Source of the DNA: Gautieria morchelliformis
Lineage: Eukaryota > Basidiomycota > Agaricomycetes > Gomphales > Gomphaceae
NCBI GenBank assembly: GCA_015179125.1
Contig: WHVA01000447.1
Location: 1 to 64,000, forward strand
DNA: 64,000 bases
Direction of reading: 5' to 3'
Shown here: piece after piece, positions 19,575-31,161 of the stretch
Layout: each line of letters opens with the position of its first letter
Numbering within the stretch: the first letter of the stretch is position 1
Made by a program: the position numbers and the translations under genes
The notes under the pieces: generated by a model
Databases searched by the model: none
Seen by the model: the letters and a program-made list of their open reading frames with translations, nothing else
What the model was told of the DNA's origin: nothing

Positions 19575-21720
19575 GCGTGCAGCCTCTGTGGCAATGCCGC
19601 ACATAGCGCCAGCAACTGCAGACCATACTACTGACCCACGCAGAGTGGTCACACCGCTATCAGCCCCCAAGGCAGCAAAGCTCCTATGTAATCTAGGTAT
19701 ATTTGACAAGTGGAAGCACATATTTAATGGAATGCGGGACGTATTCGATGTTGGAATATGAACACCACCTACACAGACACATCTCTTTTGCAAATCACAA
19801 CTCCTCAAAGCTAGACCCCCTGTTCATAGACTCGTACATAGCTGGTGAGCCAGCAGCAGGCCGATACTCAGAGGCCTTCACTCCACAAGAGCTGGAGCGG
19901 CGAATCAGACCATTCCGCTCATCGCCCCTAGGCCTCTCATCTTCTTAATCCAACCCCTTTGGGTGTTCATATGGCCAAAGTGTGTTTGCGGGACGTCCCT
20001 TCCGTAGGTCGTGCAGGATCAACCCAGTAGACAAAGAGTCCGTGCAGGGTAGCATGTATGTGGGTCCCAAGACATGGTTTCGTACATAGGTGCCTTCGCC
20101 ACCTTTACTCTCCCTTGTTTCATGTTCACACTCTTCCCTCACTCTATTGTATGTTTATTCCATCTACTTAGTATCATGACTGTGCACCCCTATCCAACCC
20201 TGACTCACGACGGCCTCTTTCCTATTCGCTGATACCTTACGAGCATTCAATATAAGTAGTTTACATTCGCATGTATATTCTCCAGTTCAATTATCATACG
20301 TCGTCCATCTTGTGCAAACTTGACCTCGCTGTGATCATCGTTTTGAGCCTTCTCCTGGAGATTTCTATCTTCAACCAGAAGAGGACTTAGGCATCACTGG
20401 TGAGTTCTCATACTTCATCTTCGTTACCTTAGCCTTCGAACTATTTTCTGTGCTGACGGTGAAGGGCTCTGAAGGAGCACCTTCACCGGCGAAGGGATTG
20501 TCGCTACTTAGACAACCCTTCTGTGACACCTTGCACATTACATCGTCAAGTGCCATGGGCTTTTTCGCTACGACTGTAGATAGGGCGAGCTCCGCTCGGG
20601 CAGCCCTCTTATCTTGTGAACATTTATTGGTTCACCTATTTGCCGAACGGCATACTTATTCACACAAGTCATTTGGGCATTCACTGTGTTCACTAATACA
20701 CGATATTAACACCTAAAAACCAATCTTGACACATGTCTGCAACCACACCAAATACACCCGCACCCGACGCTAGTCCAAACATCACGGTTCTGTCCACATA
20801 CACCTTGTCGTTCCAGTGTATGCATACTGCGTTTTGCTGTGATGGGTGGATGGGTGTCAGCCGATACGCTGCTGAGATGTCGAATGTTGCTGCTAGGCAG
20901 CCTTCTGGCAAGGATAGTAGTAGTGCTGATGTGGTGTTGAATGATCCCCAAGCGGTGGGGAATTTGCAGGCCTTGATTTCAGCATTTACCGACTGTATGC
21001 GGTTATTGTTTCAGGAATAGGACATGTCCTGGATGAGCCACATTTTGTTAGTGATGAACCATCACGCTGGGTAAATGGTATCGATTGTATTTGATGGCGT
21101 GCCTGCTGGCGAAATGTGCGAGCAGCGAATAGCGGTTCGGAGAATGGGGCGAACAGCGGATAGAGTGGATGTAGAGGAGGAGTGGTCAGAGGGTGAGGCG
21201 AACTCTGGCGAAGATGCTAGGGAGTGACGAGGGGGAACATAGAGGCAGTGGGGTAAGAGAAATAGACAGGTTATGACAACATGCTGTTGGCGACATACAA
21301 AAAGGCAGGATTCAGGGCACTCCTGAAATTGGTAGACGACTTCTTTGCCGTAAGATTACCGGGGGACACCTGGACAGAGCAAGACTTCATCAACCTAACG
21401 GCAGGTATAGGAGTGCCATGGAGTACAGAGAAACTCTGATGGCTAGTGGCCATCCAACGGTACATTGGCTTCAACAGGGACCTGGTGCGAAAATCTGTAG
21501 CACTGCCGAAGAGAAGCTAGCCAAGGTGAGGCAGCTTCTGGACACATGGTGCAAGGCCGACACCAAAACAGCTGCAGAAGCAGCATGCCTGCATGGGAAG
21601 CTGGTCCATGTGTCCTGTATATTCCCCCTAATCACGCCGTTCCTAAGAGCAATCTCGGCATTCACTGAGAGCCCGTTCAACTACAGAATCGTATGGAATC
21701 ACGCACCCAAAATGAGATCA
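19575..21720 (+). pseudogene. Reverse transcriptase of DIRS-like retroelement, internally inverted
   Basis: The N-terminal part (plus strand, 19630-19934) reads APKAAKLLCNLGIFDKW and LERRIRPFRSSPLGL. The RT core (minus strand, 20732-21048) reads GCLAATFDISAAYRLTP and VMFGLASGAGVFGVVADM. The next part (plus strand, from 21279) reads LLATYKKAGFRALLKLVDDFF with the VDD catalytic box, then continues to about 21715. The core is in reverse orientation because a segment of about 1.1 kb has inverted together with most of solo LTR A2. Stops are also present. RT motifs of this kind occur in fungal DIRS-like elements; no tyrosine recombinase was found. Confidence 0.65.
19935..21278. mobile_element. Solo LTR family A (A2), split by inversion
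   Basis: 797 bp of the LTR lies reversed at 19935-20731 and the remaining 230 bp lies at 21049-21278; together they make about 1027 bp, close to A1. The true ends TGTCA (reverse complement at 20731) and TGACA (21278) are each flanked by ACATG when the middle is read on the minus strand. The intervening 20732-21048 is RT coding sequence. Confidence 0.8.
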
Positions 21721-21903
21721 CGTTGATTCCAGATGATTCTGAAAATTGCGTGAGATTGTGTGACCGTTCGGCTGACACAATTTTGGAAATCGCCAACTTC
21801 TGCGATTGCAATTTTCATAGGTAAGTTGGAATTCTGGTTCTGACCAGAATTCCTCGTTATTTTGAAAACCGAATCGCGTTCCGTCATTACACCAGGTCGC
21901 TCT

Positions 21904-23022
21904 ATGCACTATGTCATGGCGGTTCCCAGATCGGACAAGCCAAAAAAGGAATGTGTTGACTGGACAGCTGAAGAGGAGGCCGAGATCGTCACTGTACTCC
22001 TCCAAGCACGCGAGGGTGGTACTCAAGCGGAATCGGGCTGGAAGGCCACCACTTGGAGTCTCGTTGTCACGGCATTGGCAACGAAGTTCAGTCCTGCAGT
22101 AGCCAAGACAATAGGGCCCTGTAAGACATGCTGGCAGCGCGTAAGTACCTTTTCAATTCTATACTACTGGTTTCTAATCTACTAGTTAGCTCAAGACACA
22201 CTACAAGATAGTCAAAACATTGCGTGAGCAATCCGGGTTCAGATGGAACGAGGGCAAGAAGCTTGTCACGGCGTCGAAAGAGGTGTGGGATGCGTATATC
22301 CTGGTGAGTACATGTGCCGTGTATCTATTCTAATTGCTTATTCTATCACAGGCCCACCCGAAGGCAAAGCCCTTCTGCAGAAGGAGCTTCCCCCTGTTTG
22401 CACAGATGGCGCACCTCGTCGATGGTGTTATTGCCACTGGTACAGGTGTTTTCAGGAGTAGTTCTCCTTTTGTAGGTGATATAGATGAGGGAGATGACGA
22501 CGACGAAGAATTAGCAGACTCGGGGCGTGATGCGCCGGCAGACGAAGATGGGAATAAAAGTAGCGATGATGAAAGTGATGATAAGGTGTGAACCGTTCTT
22601 TTATTTCACTCGTATGCAGTCCTTCTTACACTATGAAGGTTACACCAAGTCACAAATCCAAAAAACGCAAGGCTGCCACTGCGACGAAGCCGGCACGCAA
22701 ACGGGTTTGCAAAAGTGGTACCGATGCGATACTTTCCATGAGTACTGCTGTCACCGACATGGCAGCAGCCTTGAGTAATCAAGGTAATAGCTCTACTGAC
22801 CTTTGTGCATCCCCGGTACGTAAGACAAAAGCCATGCAAATGGTAGAGGACAAAGAGGAAGGGCTCACAGACCTTGAGGCGGTCACTGTAGCCGAGATTT
22901 TCATGCGCAATACAGCTGCTGCAGACATGTATCTGGCAATGCGCAATAAGCCCAGGCGGCGGTTGTGGTTGGAGGCTCAGATACGTGAAGAAATAGGAAC
23001 ACGCGCTTTATTCGGTATATAG
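21904..23022 (+). CDS. Myb/SANT-like DNA-binding protein of PIF/Harbinger element
   Basis: Exon 1 encodes KKECVDWTAEEEAEIVTVLL, a Myb/SANT-like (trihelix-type) start with Trp/Glu spacing, and ends CWQR at 22140. Introns at 22141-22189 and 22304-22351 have GT-AG ends, and a third follows the acidic GDDDDEE stretch near 22590. The C-terminal part has a basic KSKKRK segment and an Arg-rich RRRLWLEAQIREE helix. In this superfamily the Myb-like protein works with the transposase in DNA binding and nuclear entry. The start could also be the Met at 21916. No stop or frameshift was seen, so the gene may be intact. Confidence 0.75.
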
Positions 23023-23038
23023 TCATATCTGAGTATCC

Positions 23039-24439
23039 CTATGCATATCGATGGTTCCCTGTCTCATAGTCCAACCACATGGCTTCAGCAATAGCATCAC
23101 GCCTATGTGCTGCCCTTGTGGATTCTGCTCGTGTGATGCCTACATGAGGTTGCTCCTGCACATGCTCTTTTTGAACTGCGTGAGGACCTTCCCCCCCATC
23201 CCATTCCATATCATCATCAATGTCATGGGTGCGGATAAAGTTATGCAAGATGCAAAGAGCAGAGATGATACGACCCTGCACTGCAATTGGGAACTCAATT
23301 GCAAATCGTAGCATGGCAAATCGTTTCTGAGATACCCCAAAAATCCTTTCAACCACATTTCGTGCCTGTGCGTGTCGCAGATTGAACAGTTCCTTGGGAT
23401 TTCCAGGTCTATGAACTGTGAAAAATATTGGAGATAATAAGCCTATGGTTCCACAACTCACTTGTGCTGACTAGCCTCCCACTCCCGGAGATGGTAGCGA
23501 ACACCTCGATATGGGACAAGCAATGCATCACATGAGGCAAACCCAGCATCAGCAAGGTAGTACTTCCCAGCTGGTATCTTCAGGTCATGGCACCGTGCAT
23601 CCTCAAAGATTGCACCATCATATGCACTACCCTCCCAGCCAGCAAGGACATAGCAAAAATGCATGTCAAATGTACATGCTGCAAGCACATTTTGGGTAAC
23701 CCCCCCTTTCCTGTTCCGGTAACGTGCCTTGTCCTCACTGGGTGGATGAACATCCAGATGTGTCCCATCAATTGCACCTAGTGTGTCCTGAAAGTATGGA
23801 AAGAGCTTTGGGTTGCTCTCAATCTCTTCAGCAAGTGGTGTGTTCTCATCAGGGAGTTGGACATAGGTATTATAGAATGGGGTCGTGGTGAGAGCTTCAA
23901 GTACTCTGTGAAAGCATCTAGGGACATGATCAAAACAGGTAATCACATAAAAATAGTAAACTCAATAACTTTGATATGGTGTCTCCACTTCGCTGAAAGC
24001 GTTCGGCAAGTTTCCTATTAGACAGGTTGGTTACAGCTGTGTACAAGAAAATAGCAACTTGTTCCTCCAAGCAAATGTGGCGGGTATGGCCCAGTAGACT
24101 TTTGCTTGCAAGCTCCAAGCACAACACTTGAAATACATGTTTATGCATGCCAAGTTGGTCCTTCATGCGTTGTGGATTGCCATCCAGAAGTTCCTTCACC
24201 CAGCCCCATCCTGACAGTACTGAATTATGGAGTGGTTTTTTATCTAAGTACCTTTTTTGATAGAATGTTGCCATATTGGCAAGGGCACCGGTAAGCACCA
24301 ACAAAGCGGCCTTTCGGTGTTTCTGGAGCCTCTCCGACGTGCCCCGTCTCAATTGGGAATGTACTGGCGCCATGCTTTCTTCGAAGTGGTGTGGCAGCGG
24401 TGCAGAGGAAAAATTCTGTGTCACGTGACAGAATTTCAA
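23039..24439 (-). CDS. HARBI1-like DDE transposase (PIF/Harbinger)
   Basis: Three exons can be joined by GT-AG introns near 23912-23982 and 23417-23462. Exon 1 encodes a helix-turn-helix-like segment ending ERFQRSGDTISK. Exon 2 contains TLGAIDGTHLDVHPP (first catalytic Asp) and KYYLADAGFAS (second Asp). Exon 3 contains RNVVERIFGVSQKRFAML (catalytic Glu) and ALCILHNFI. These are the conserved DDE_4 positions, all present. The start may be an internal Met such as the one in ESMAPVHSQ. The protein would be about 430 residues, normal for the family. It converges on the Myb-like gene with 16 bp between the stops. Confidence 0.85.
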
Positions 24440-24649
24440 TTTGGAGTGTTCGGCTGCCTTCGGTGAAATTGAGCAAAATCACGCAATTTGAGTGTCACGT
24501 TCGGCGGGCTGAAACTGAGCAAACAAGATCACAATACCGCACCACCCGAATTGACATTGCGTTTTCTAATTGCGAATTACAATTCTGCCGCCGAACGAGC
24601 TCTGAAGGTTTCACATCACACCGATCCAAACTGCACCCTCCCCCCCCCC

Positions 24650-25115
24650 AGCCTTAATGGCCAACCTATCATGGGTAAGGTTTATAATGCAGCTAATGCC
24701 CAACAAAAGGCCCCTATATGCACCAGAGCCAGTAGATATTGGCTGGTGGGGAGACGCAAGCTCATCATTTGGTATAGGAATAGTCATAGGCACTCACTGG
24801 GCAATGGAAATGGGCAGAAGGCTTCAAGGTGGGGCTGAAACAGAATTGTGACATAGGTCGGGCAGAGGCAGTCGCAGTAGAGCTAGGCATGAGAGCAGCA
24901 ATAGAGCTGGGGCATTGAAAGCCAAGGCAGGATGCCAGAAATGTCTACCTGGTCAGGTCAGACAACACCGTGATCGTAGCCGTGACCAACAAACGCCAGT
25001 TGAGGAGCAAAGAAACAAATCACATTCTAAAGAACATATACCAACTACAGGCAACCAACGCTGTGCACCTATCAGCAATATACGTACCATCCGAGAACAA
25101 CATGGCAGACCCCCA
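24650..25115 (+). pseudogene. RNase H segment of DIRS-like retroelement
   Basis: Translation in shifting frames reads EPVDIGWWGDASSSFGIGI (first acidic position), then a frameshifted central part, then KRQLRSKETNHILKNIYQL and VHLSAIYVPSENNMADP. The last motif is the usual C-terminal RNase H signature in DIRS-like and related elements. Coding similarity stops abruptly at about 25115, where the trehalase duplicate begins. Confidence 0.65.
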
Positions 25116-25117
25116 GT

Positions 25118-27190
25118 TGCTGTGTGGGTCAATTATGCGCAGTTCGCGGCGGCACGAAGCGTCTCTCACTCTCGTAACGTCATTTGCCGGGCGTGTAAGT
25201 ATGGCCTACGCGACGTGACAGCTTCCCGGTCTGGCGGCGTCACGTGTGACGCATGACTGGATCGGTGGGTACCGCATCCGACAATATGTCTTCCACCGGC
25301 ACCGTCGCTCGTCACCATACTTAGACATTTTTGCATCAGTCACGTGCAGCACACATGATCAAGTGCTCGCCATGACGCCCCACGACACCCGCTGTCAGGG
25401 GCCTCCGTAATCATGATCGCGTCCCGCGTGTTTTTTATAAGTACCCCACGGTGGAGCGAGTGCAGTCCTTGTAGCTGCTGCCATGTCCTGGGCCCCGCTC
25501 CTGCTCATCGCCAGCGCATGTCTCGCACCTCCTGGCGCAGCCCAGACCGTGTCTGACACGTCCATGCCTGCACTCACCATCTCCACGTCCGTGCCCAGCC
25601 TCACCCTCCCCCTCAACGCGACCCTCCCGTCCCAGGCCGCGCTCCCCCCGCCCGAGCCATGGCGCCCGAGCACCATATTCTGTGCCGGCAAGGTGCGCGC
25701 TGCTCTGAACTTATGCGTGTGCTTTGGACGCAGCCCCTAACACAGCCTTGTTTGTGCCCGCAGCTCCTCCAGACCCTCAACCTCCCCCAGCCGTACGTCG
25801 ACTCCAAGACCATCGTCGACAAGCCCACCAACGGCACCGCGAACCACACCCTCGCCGACTTCGCCGCCCAGGGCGTCACCAACATCACCGAGGGGCAGAT
25901 CGTCCAGTTCCTCGAGCAGGATTTCGTGTGTCCTCCGATCCGAGTCTTCTTTAGCGTGCGCGTCCTCACACCGCGGCACACGCGTGTATGTAGCAAGGCG
26001 AGGGCCTCGAGCTCGAGGCCCTCCAGCTCCCCAATTTCACTGCGTCCCCGGCCTTCTTGCAGAACGTCTCCAACCCGCTCCTCAGGGCATGGACCCAGAC
26101 CGTGCACGGCTTCTGGGCCCAGCTTATCCGCGGCACGAATGCGTCCACGCTGTGCACCGCCGGCACCTGCGAGAGCACCCTCATCCCGCTCAACCACTCC
26201 TTCGTCGTCCCGGGCGGTCGCTTCAGGGAGCAGTGTATGTCTTCTGCCTTGTGCCTTGCGGCTAAGTATGGTTGTTGATTTTTCGGTTCTGGGCTTCGCT
26301 TCACGTCGCGTGCAGACTACTGGGACAGCTTCTTCATCATCGAGGGCCTCATCAAGTCCGAGCTGTTCGACATCGTCAACTCGACGCTGCAGAACTTCAT
26401 GGACGAGCTCGAGCAGTTCGGCTTCATCCCCAACGGCGGCCGCATATACTACCTCAACCGGTCGCAGCCACCCATGTTCATACATGTGCGTCCGCGTTCG
26501 CGTTTTCTGTCGAGTGCGTGTGCGGAGGCTGACCGCGCGCGCGCGCACGTGTTGTAGATGTTGTTCAACTACGTCACGGCGTCGGGCGATATGGCTATTT
26601 TGCAGCGTGCGCTGCCGCTTGCTGAGGTGAGCACAGCCCCAACCCCTCCCCCCAGCCCCCCAACACTCACGCCTATTCCTGCTCCCCCCAGACCGAACTG
26701 CAATGGTGGCTCACCCAGCGCACCATCAACATCACGTCGCCCTACACGAACAAGACGCACGCCGTCGCGCACTACGCCATTGACATAAACATGGCCCCGC
26801 GCCCCGAGGTGAATACTCCAACATCCAAAATTCCTTCCCGCTAATCTTATCTTACTTACTCTTACTCTTACCCCCCGCCAGTCGTATCTCGCCGATTACC
26901 AGACCGTGCACGGCGCGGGTGCGGGGGACGTCACGCCCAACTTCACCGCGGCGGAGGCCGCCGCCATATACGCCGAGCTGGCGAGCGGCCCTGAGACAGG
27001 TGCGATTATTCATTATTATTTGCAGGGCGGGGGTTGCGTGTGGGGGTATGTCATCGGAATCGTGGATGCTTATTTTTTGTGTTTGGCAGGCTGGCACTAC
27101 TCCTTGCGCTGGGCAAAGGAGCCGTTCCTCGGGAACCTGACGTTCAACCTTTCCACGCTGCGGACGCCCAACGTGCAGAACACGATGCCC
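25118..27190 (+). pseudogene. Truncated GH37 trehalase gene (copy 1)
   Basis: The promoter, signal peptide (start 25483, MSWAPLLLIASACLAPPGAA) and first seven or so exons of the full trehalase at 50542 are repeated here, introns included. Signature 1 (PGGRFREQ then YYWDSFF across an intron) is present. Homology ends inside the exon containing FLGNLTFNLSTLRTPNVQNT, at about 27189, where LINE sequence starts. The motif GWDYSSRW of the full copy, which carries the catalytic Asp in GH37 enzymes, reads GWHYSLRW here. Signature 2 and the C-terminal part are absent, so no active enzyme can be made. Confidence 0.9.
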
Positions 27191-27199
27191 AACCCCCAA

Positions 27200-28900
27200 C
27201 CTCAGTCCTGAGACACGGCACACAGTATACGAGGCCGAGCTAGTGGGCCTGATACTTGCAGCAGCCCTCCTGCAAGAATTTGATTTTTTGGAGGACGCCT
27301 CCATAGTGATTGATAACCAGGCAGCGGTGAAGGCACTAAGCAGCCACAGCAGCGCACCAGGGCAGTACCTGGTAGATCACTTCCTCCAGCAAGTGACCAA
27401 CATAGTAAAGCAACACCGGGGCATGCCGATAGAGGTATACTGGGTACCAGGTCACAAGGGGATCAAAGGCAACGAACTGGCAGATGGGCTGGCAAAGCAA
27501 GCAGCTGAAGGGACTAGCAGTGTCAGGGGACACCCTGTTTTCCAGTTCCAACACCATGCCAAGTTCTGACTCCATTTCCGACTCCACTTCCAGTTCCACT
27601 TCAATTTCCGACTCCACTTTCGGAAATGGTTCTGCTTTGGGGGGAACTTCCACCAGTTCCATTCACCTTGCCAATTCCACTCCACTCTCCAACTTCCACT
27701 CTCGGAACAGTGTTGGCAGTCAAGCGACTCACATAGTAGGTGGCATCAAGGGTCAATCAAGGGTCAGGGGGATGCAGGGTTGATGGTGAGTGCCAAGTGT
27801 TGTCCCTGGCTGGATGTAGTATATATAATACAGGCTCACTGACATTGGGGGTCCTTAGACTTTTCTCTTCAGATTTCCCCTTGTCAGGTGAGAATCACCT
27901 CTCTTGTACACTCTGTTCATTTATACATACTTCGGATTTCCCCTTGTCAGCTGTGTGGTAGTGTGACCTCCACAGCCAGCTAGGGTTGCCCTTACAAGCA
28001 GCCTGCAACAATCCCTTCCCACATTGTTCCCAAAACGGCTCCCAATCAGCAAGTCTGCACTCAAAATGATGCATAACCGCAAGCTGAGGGAAGAGAATTG
28101 TCACCTATTCAGAGAATCCCCATGATACCATAGATTCCGAGAGGTGGACCCTAAGGCGCCATTGATGGACTATTGCAAGATAGCAGCCATGTTACCCCAA
28201 AGACAATCCAGCATTCTGATCCAGTTGCGAATTGGACATGCACAGTTACAACACCATCTCTACCACATGGGACTTGTAGGAACATCATTATGCCCCAACT
28301 GCAATCAGAAAGAGGAAACGGTTCGGCATTTTCTCCTATCCTGCACAGCGCATGTGGGACATAGACAACCAGTACTCAACATGTTGAGATGCAACACATT
28401 AGACCTGACCAAGCTCCTTTCCAACCCGAAGTGCATTGACTACATGCTCGACTATGTCAATGCCACCAGACAGTTTTGACCCCCCCTCCCCCACTCCCAC
28501 CCCCTCAACCCGAGACGCAGAACTAACCCATGTCCCCACAGAAGCTTGATGAACTGACCAGTATATCTTTCTCTGACAGGAACACACAGAACAATCCCTG
28601 TCTTGCACCACCTTAATGGCAGTCCCTCAACTGCTCCCCCATGCACCACCCGTCCCAGCCCCAGGCCATCATGCCTCACACTCGCTGCCCTGTCCACATC
28701 CCTGCCCACACAAGCCATCCCTGCCCCACCCCCTTCCCTCCTCATGCTCCTCAAGCGCCACTGTGCATGCATGCCCTGTTCACATTCTGTTCACAGTCTC
28801 TTTTGTAGATAGCCAAGACACACCCAAAGACTCTTTCTACCGCATTACAGGACATGCCCGCACCCCTAATTACTTCTAAACTATTTTATTCTACAGCGCA
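27200..28900 (+). pseudogene. 5'-truncated Tad-like LINE (RNase H and C-terminal zinc finger)
   Basis: RNase H (27205-27520) reads YEAELVGLILAAALL, SIVIDNQAAVKAL and VYWVPGHKGIKGNELADGLA, an RNase HI with its acidic residues. After an LTR insertion the frame resumes at about 27976 with KRLPISKSALKMMHNRKLRE and reaches LIQLRIGHAQLQHHL and CPNCNQKEETVRHFLLSC, the CCHC zinc finger at the end of fungal Tad-type RTs; it stops at 28479. Endonuclease and RT domains are missing. 28480-28900 is probably 3' UTR. Confidence 0.8.
27521..27949 (+). mobile_element. Chromovirus-type LTR inserted in LINE (family F)
   Basis: The segment begins TGTCAGGGGACACCCTG, is rich in TTCCACTTCC repeats and ends CCCCTTGTCA, with a second CCCCTTGTCA internally at 27886. 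The start matches the 3' LTR at 30230-30511. No 5-bp duplication could be matched at either possible end, so the right limit is uncertain. Confidence 0.55.
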
Positions 28901-28962
28901 TATTCATCATGAGGTGTTAGTCTGACATAGGACCCCCGCCTCAAGGCTCATGATTAGTTTTC

Positions 28963-30223
28963 TGTCATGACGCATTTATTTCCTATACCCAGTAGCTTTG
29001 TCCTCCCCTTCATCACTCCACTTCTATGTTTGCTCTGATCGCCCTTCGCTGAGTTCGCCAAATGACCTTGGCTCTTCACGTCATTCGCCATGGCAATGCC
29101 ATCAAAATACCATCGACGTCCTTTGGCTGGCTTGATAGTTCATCACTGGCCCTCTCACCCCCTCGGGTCAACCCCTTTTTTGATGTTCCTATGGCTGGAT
29201 TGTCATGACCCATGTATTTCCTGCACCCTGCCATCCCTGTCTTCCCTTTCACCACTCCTTCTTTGCGTTCGCCCGGCTTCGCGTTGCCATCCGGCCACAC
29301 CCCATCTATGACGGCTGCATTCACCCTTCGCCACATTCCCCGAACGACCATTCACTGCTCGCATCATTCACCAGCAGGCACGCCATCAAACACGATCAAC
29401 ATCCTCTACCCAGCCTGATGGTTCATCACTGGCCCCATCATCTTCCCAACCCAACCCCTTTAGGTGTTCATATGTCCGGAATGCATTCGGGGGACATCCT
29501 ACCCGTAGATCATGTGGGATCAACCCAGCAGACGAAGAGTCCGTGCAGGGTAACGTGTATGCAGGTCTCAAGGTGTGTTTTCGTACATAAGTACCTTCAC
29601 CCTCTCTCCTCCCCGTCGTTTCATGTTCGCACTCCTCTTTCATTCTATTGTATGTTTATTCCATCTATTTGTATCATGACTGCGCACCCCTATCCAACCA
29701 TGACTCATGACGGTGTCTTTCCGATTCGCTGATACCATACGAGCCTTCGATATAAGTAGTTTACATTCGCATGTATATCCCCCAGTTCAATTATCATACG
29801 TCCATCTTGTGCAAAATTTGACCTCGCTGTGACTATCGTCTTGAGTCCTCTCCTGTAGATTTCTATCTTCAACCAGAGGAAGACTTAAGCATCACTGGTG
29901 AGTTTTCATACTTCATCTTCGTTACCTTAGCCTTCGAAGTATTATCTGTGCTGTCGGTGAAGGGCTCAGAAGGAGCACCTTCACCGGCGAAAGGATTGTT
30001 GCTACTTAGACAACCTTTCCGTGACACCTTGCACGTTACATCATCAAGTGCCACGGGCTATTTCGCTACGACTGTAGATAGGGTGAGCCCCAATCGGGCA
30101 GCCCTCTTATCTTCTGAACATTTATTGGTTCACCCTATTCACCAAACGGCATACTTATTCGCACAAGTTATTCGGGAATTCACTGTGTTCACTAATATTA
30201 ACGCCTAAAAACCAATCTTGACA
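28963..30223 (+). mobile_element. Solo LTR family A (A3)
   Basis: The 1261-bp element runs from TGTCATGACGCATTT to ACCAATCTTGACA with a perfect duplication TTTTC (28958-28962 and 30224-30228). It is about 230 bp longer than A1, with an extra or duplicated segment near its left end (29080-29420). A TATAAGTAG string at about 29750 indicates plus orientation. Confidence 0.9.
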
Positions 30224-30229
30224 TTTTCC

Positions 30230-30511
30230 TGACAATGGACTCTCACTAGCTACCATGATGTACTATCTTACATGAGTGGTGAGCTCAATAGATACAAATG
30301 GATACCAATATATATATATGCACAGTGGCAGGGAGAGCACCTTGCAGCAGGACAACTGTGTATACTGCACACCTACTAATATCAGCCAATTGTAAGGGCA
30401 ACAGCTCTCACCACTGCTTCCAGAAGCGGAAGTGGAATGGAAGTGGAACTTGGGGCAGTGTCAGAATGGTCAGAATGGTTTCAGAACTGGAAAAGAGGGT
30501 CTCCCCTGACA
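30230..30511 (-). mobile_element. 3' LTR of chromovirus (family F)
   Basis: On the minus strand it begins TGTCAGGGGAGACCC and ends GTCCATTGTCA, 282 bp. It directly follows the C-terminal tail of the chromovirus polyprotein, so it is a genuine 3' LTR. Solo LTR A3 sits 6 bp beyond it. Confidence 0.8.
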
Positions 30512-31161
30512 TCACCCCCCCTCTAGCGTGCTGCATCCTCAAAGCATGGGACAGAAGGGTTTGAATGGCCACTGAATGGATCTGATGAGGGGTGCCAGGG
30601 TGCATCATATAGAACTCACAGAGTTTGTCCAGAGTGGAGATGTCTTGCTGAATTCTCCTCATACCTGTATCCTTCCCATTTCACAAGTAAATGGAGTTGG
30701 CCTTGCAGGAACTGGCTGTCCAGGATCTGTTCCACCATGTAATACTCCTCCCCATCCACAATTTCATGCAGAGGTGGCAGATGAGCCGTCTGACCTGGAA
30801 TTGGATCCAGTGCCGGAAGCAACTTCACCACATTGAAGATGGGGTGGAGGTGGGACATGGATGTCAGAAGGTGGAGCCAGTACACATCCCCCCAACCCTC
30901 ACCATCACTGTGAAGGGGCCAAGGTAGTGGGGAGCAAGCTTCTGTGAGGGGCACATGGTGCAGATGTCACTCGCATCCAAGTACACCTTGTCTCTGACTT
31001 GGTACCCCAGTGCTGGAACTCAGCATTGGTTGTAGTACCATGCCATGTCATCCTTGGCCTTTGTGAGTGCAGCCACTTTGCTAGGGCAGGATCTCTTTGA
31101 TATCCCTATGCTTACTATATGCAAGCCATTGAGACTCTGGGTGAGTGCTGTTGACCTAAGT
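30512..31161 (-). pseudogene. Ty3 chromovirus integrase C-terminus with chromodomain
   Basis: On the minus strand the integrase end reads ALTKAKDDMAWYYNQ, YQVRDKVYLDASDI and LAPHYLGPFTV; then HPIFNVVKLLPA; then the chromodomain EYYMVEQILDSQFLQGQL with LVKWEGYRYEEN. The tail CEFYMMHPGTPHQI follows after a frameshift. These are standard for fungal chromoviruses, where the chromodomain directs integration to heterochromatin. Everything upstream is lost; solo LTR B6 interrupts at its 5' side. Several stops make it non-functional. Confidence 0.85.

Larger units (their letters stand above)
21720..24645. mobile_element. PIF/Harbinger DNA transposon, two convergent genes
   Basis: The element separates the RT from the RNase H of the retroelement and contains a Myb/SANT-like gene (+) and a HARBI1-like transposase gene (-), the usual PIF/Harbinger pair. 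A TCACGCAATTT string lies inverted near both ends (about 21743-21753 and 24476-24486), and TTCGGC-type subterminal motifs recur. I could not fix exact terminal inverted repeats or the 3-bp target duplication, so the outer limits are approximate. Confidence 0.8.

Noticed and set aside
25613..26548. 311-codon minus-strand frame opposite trehalase copy 1
   Set aside because: Arg/Glu-rich antisense of GC-rich coding DNA; a similar shadow occurs opposite copy 2 at 50672-51250.
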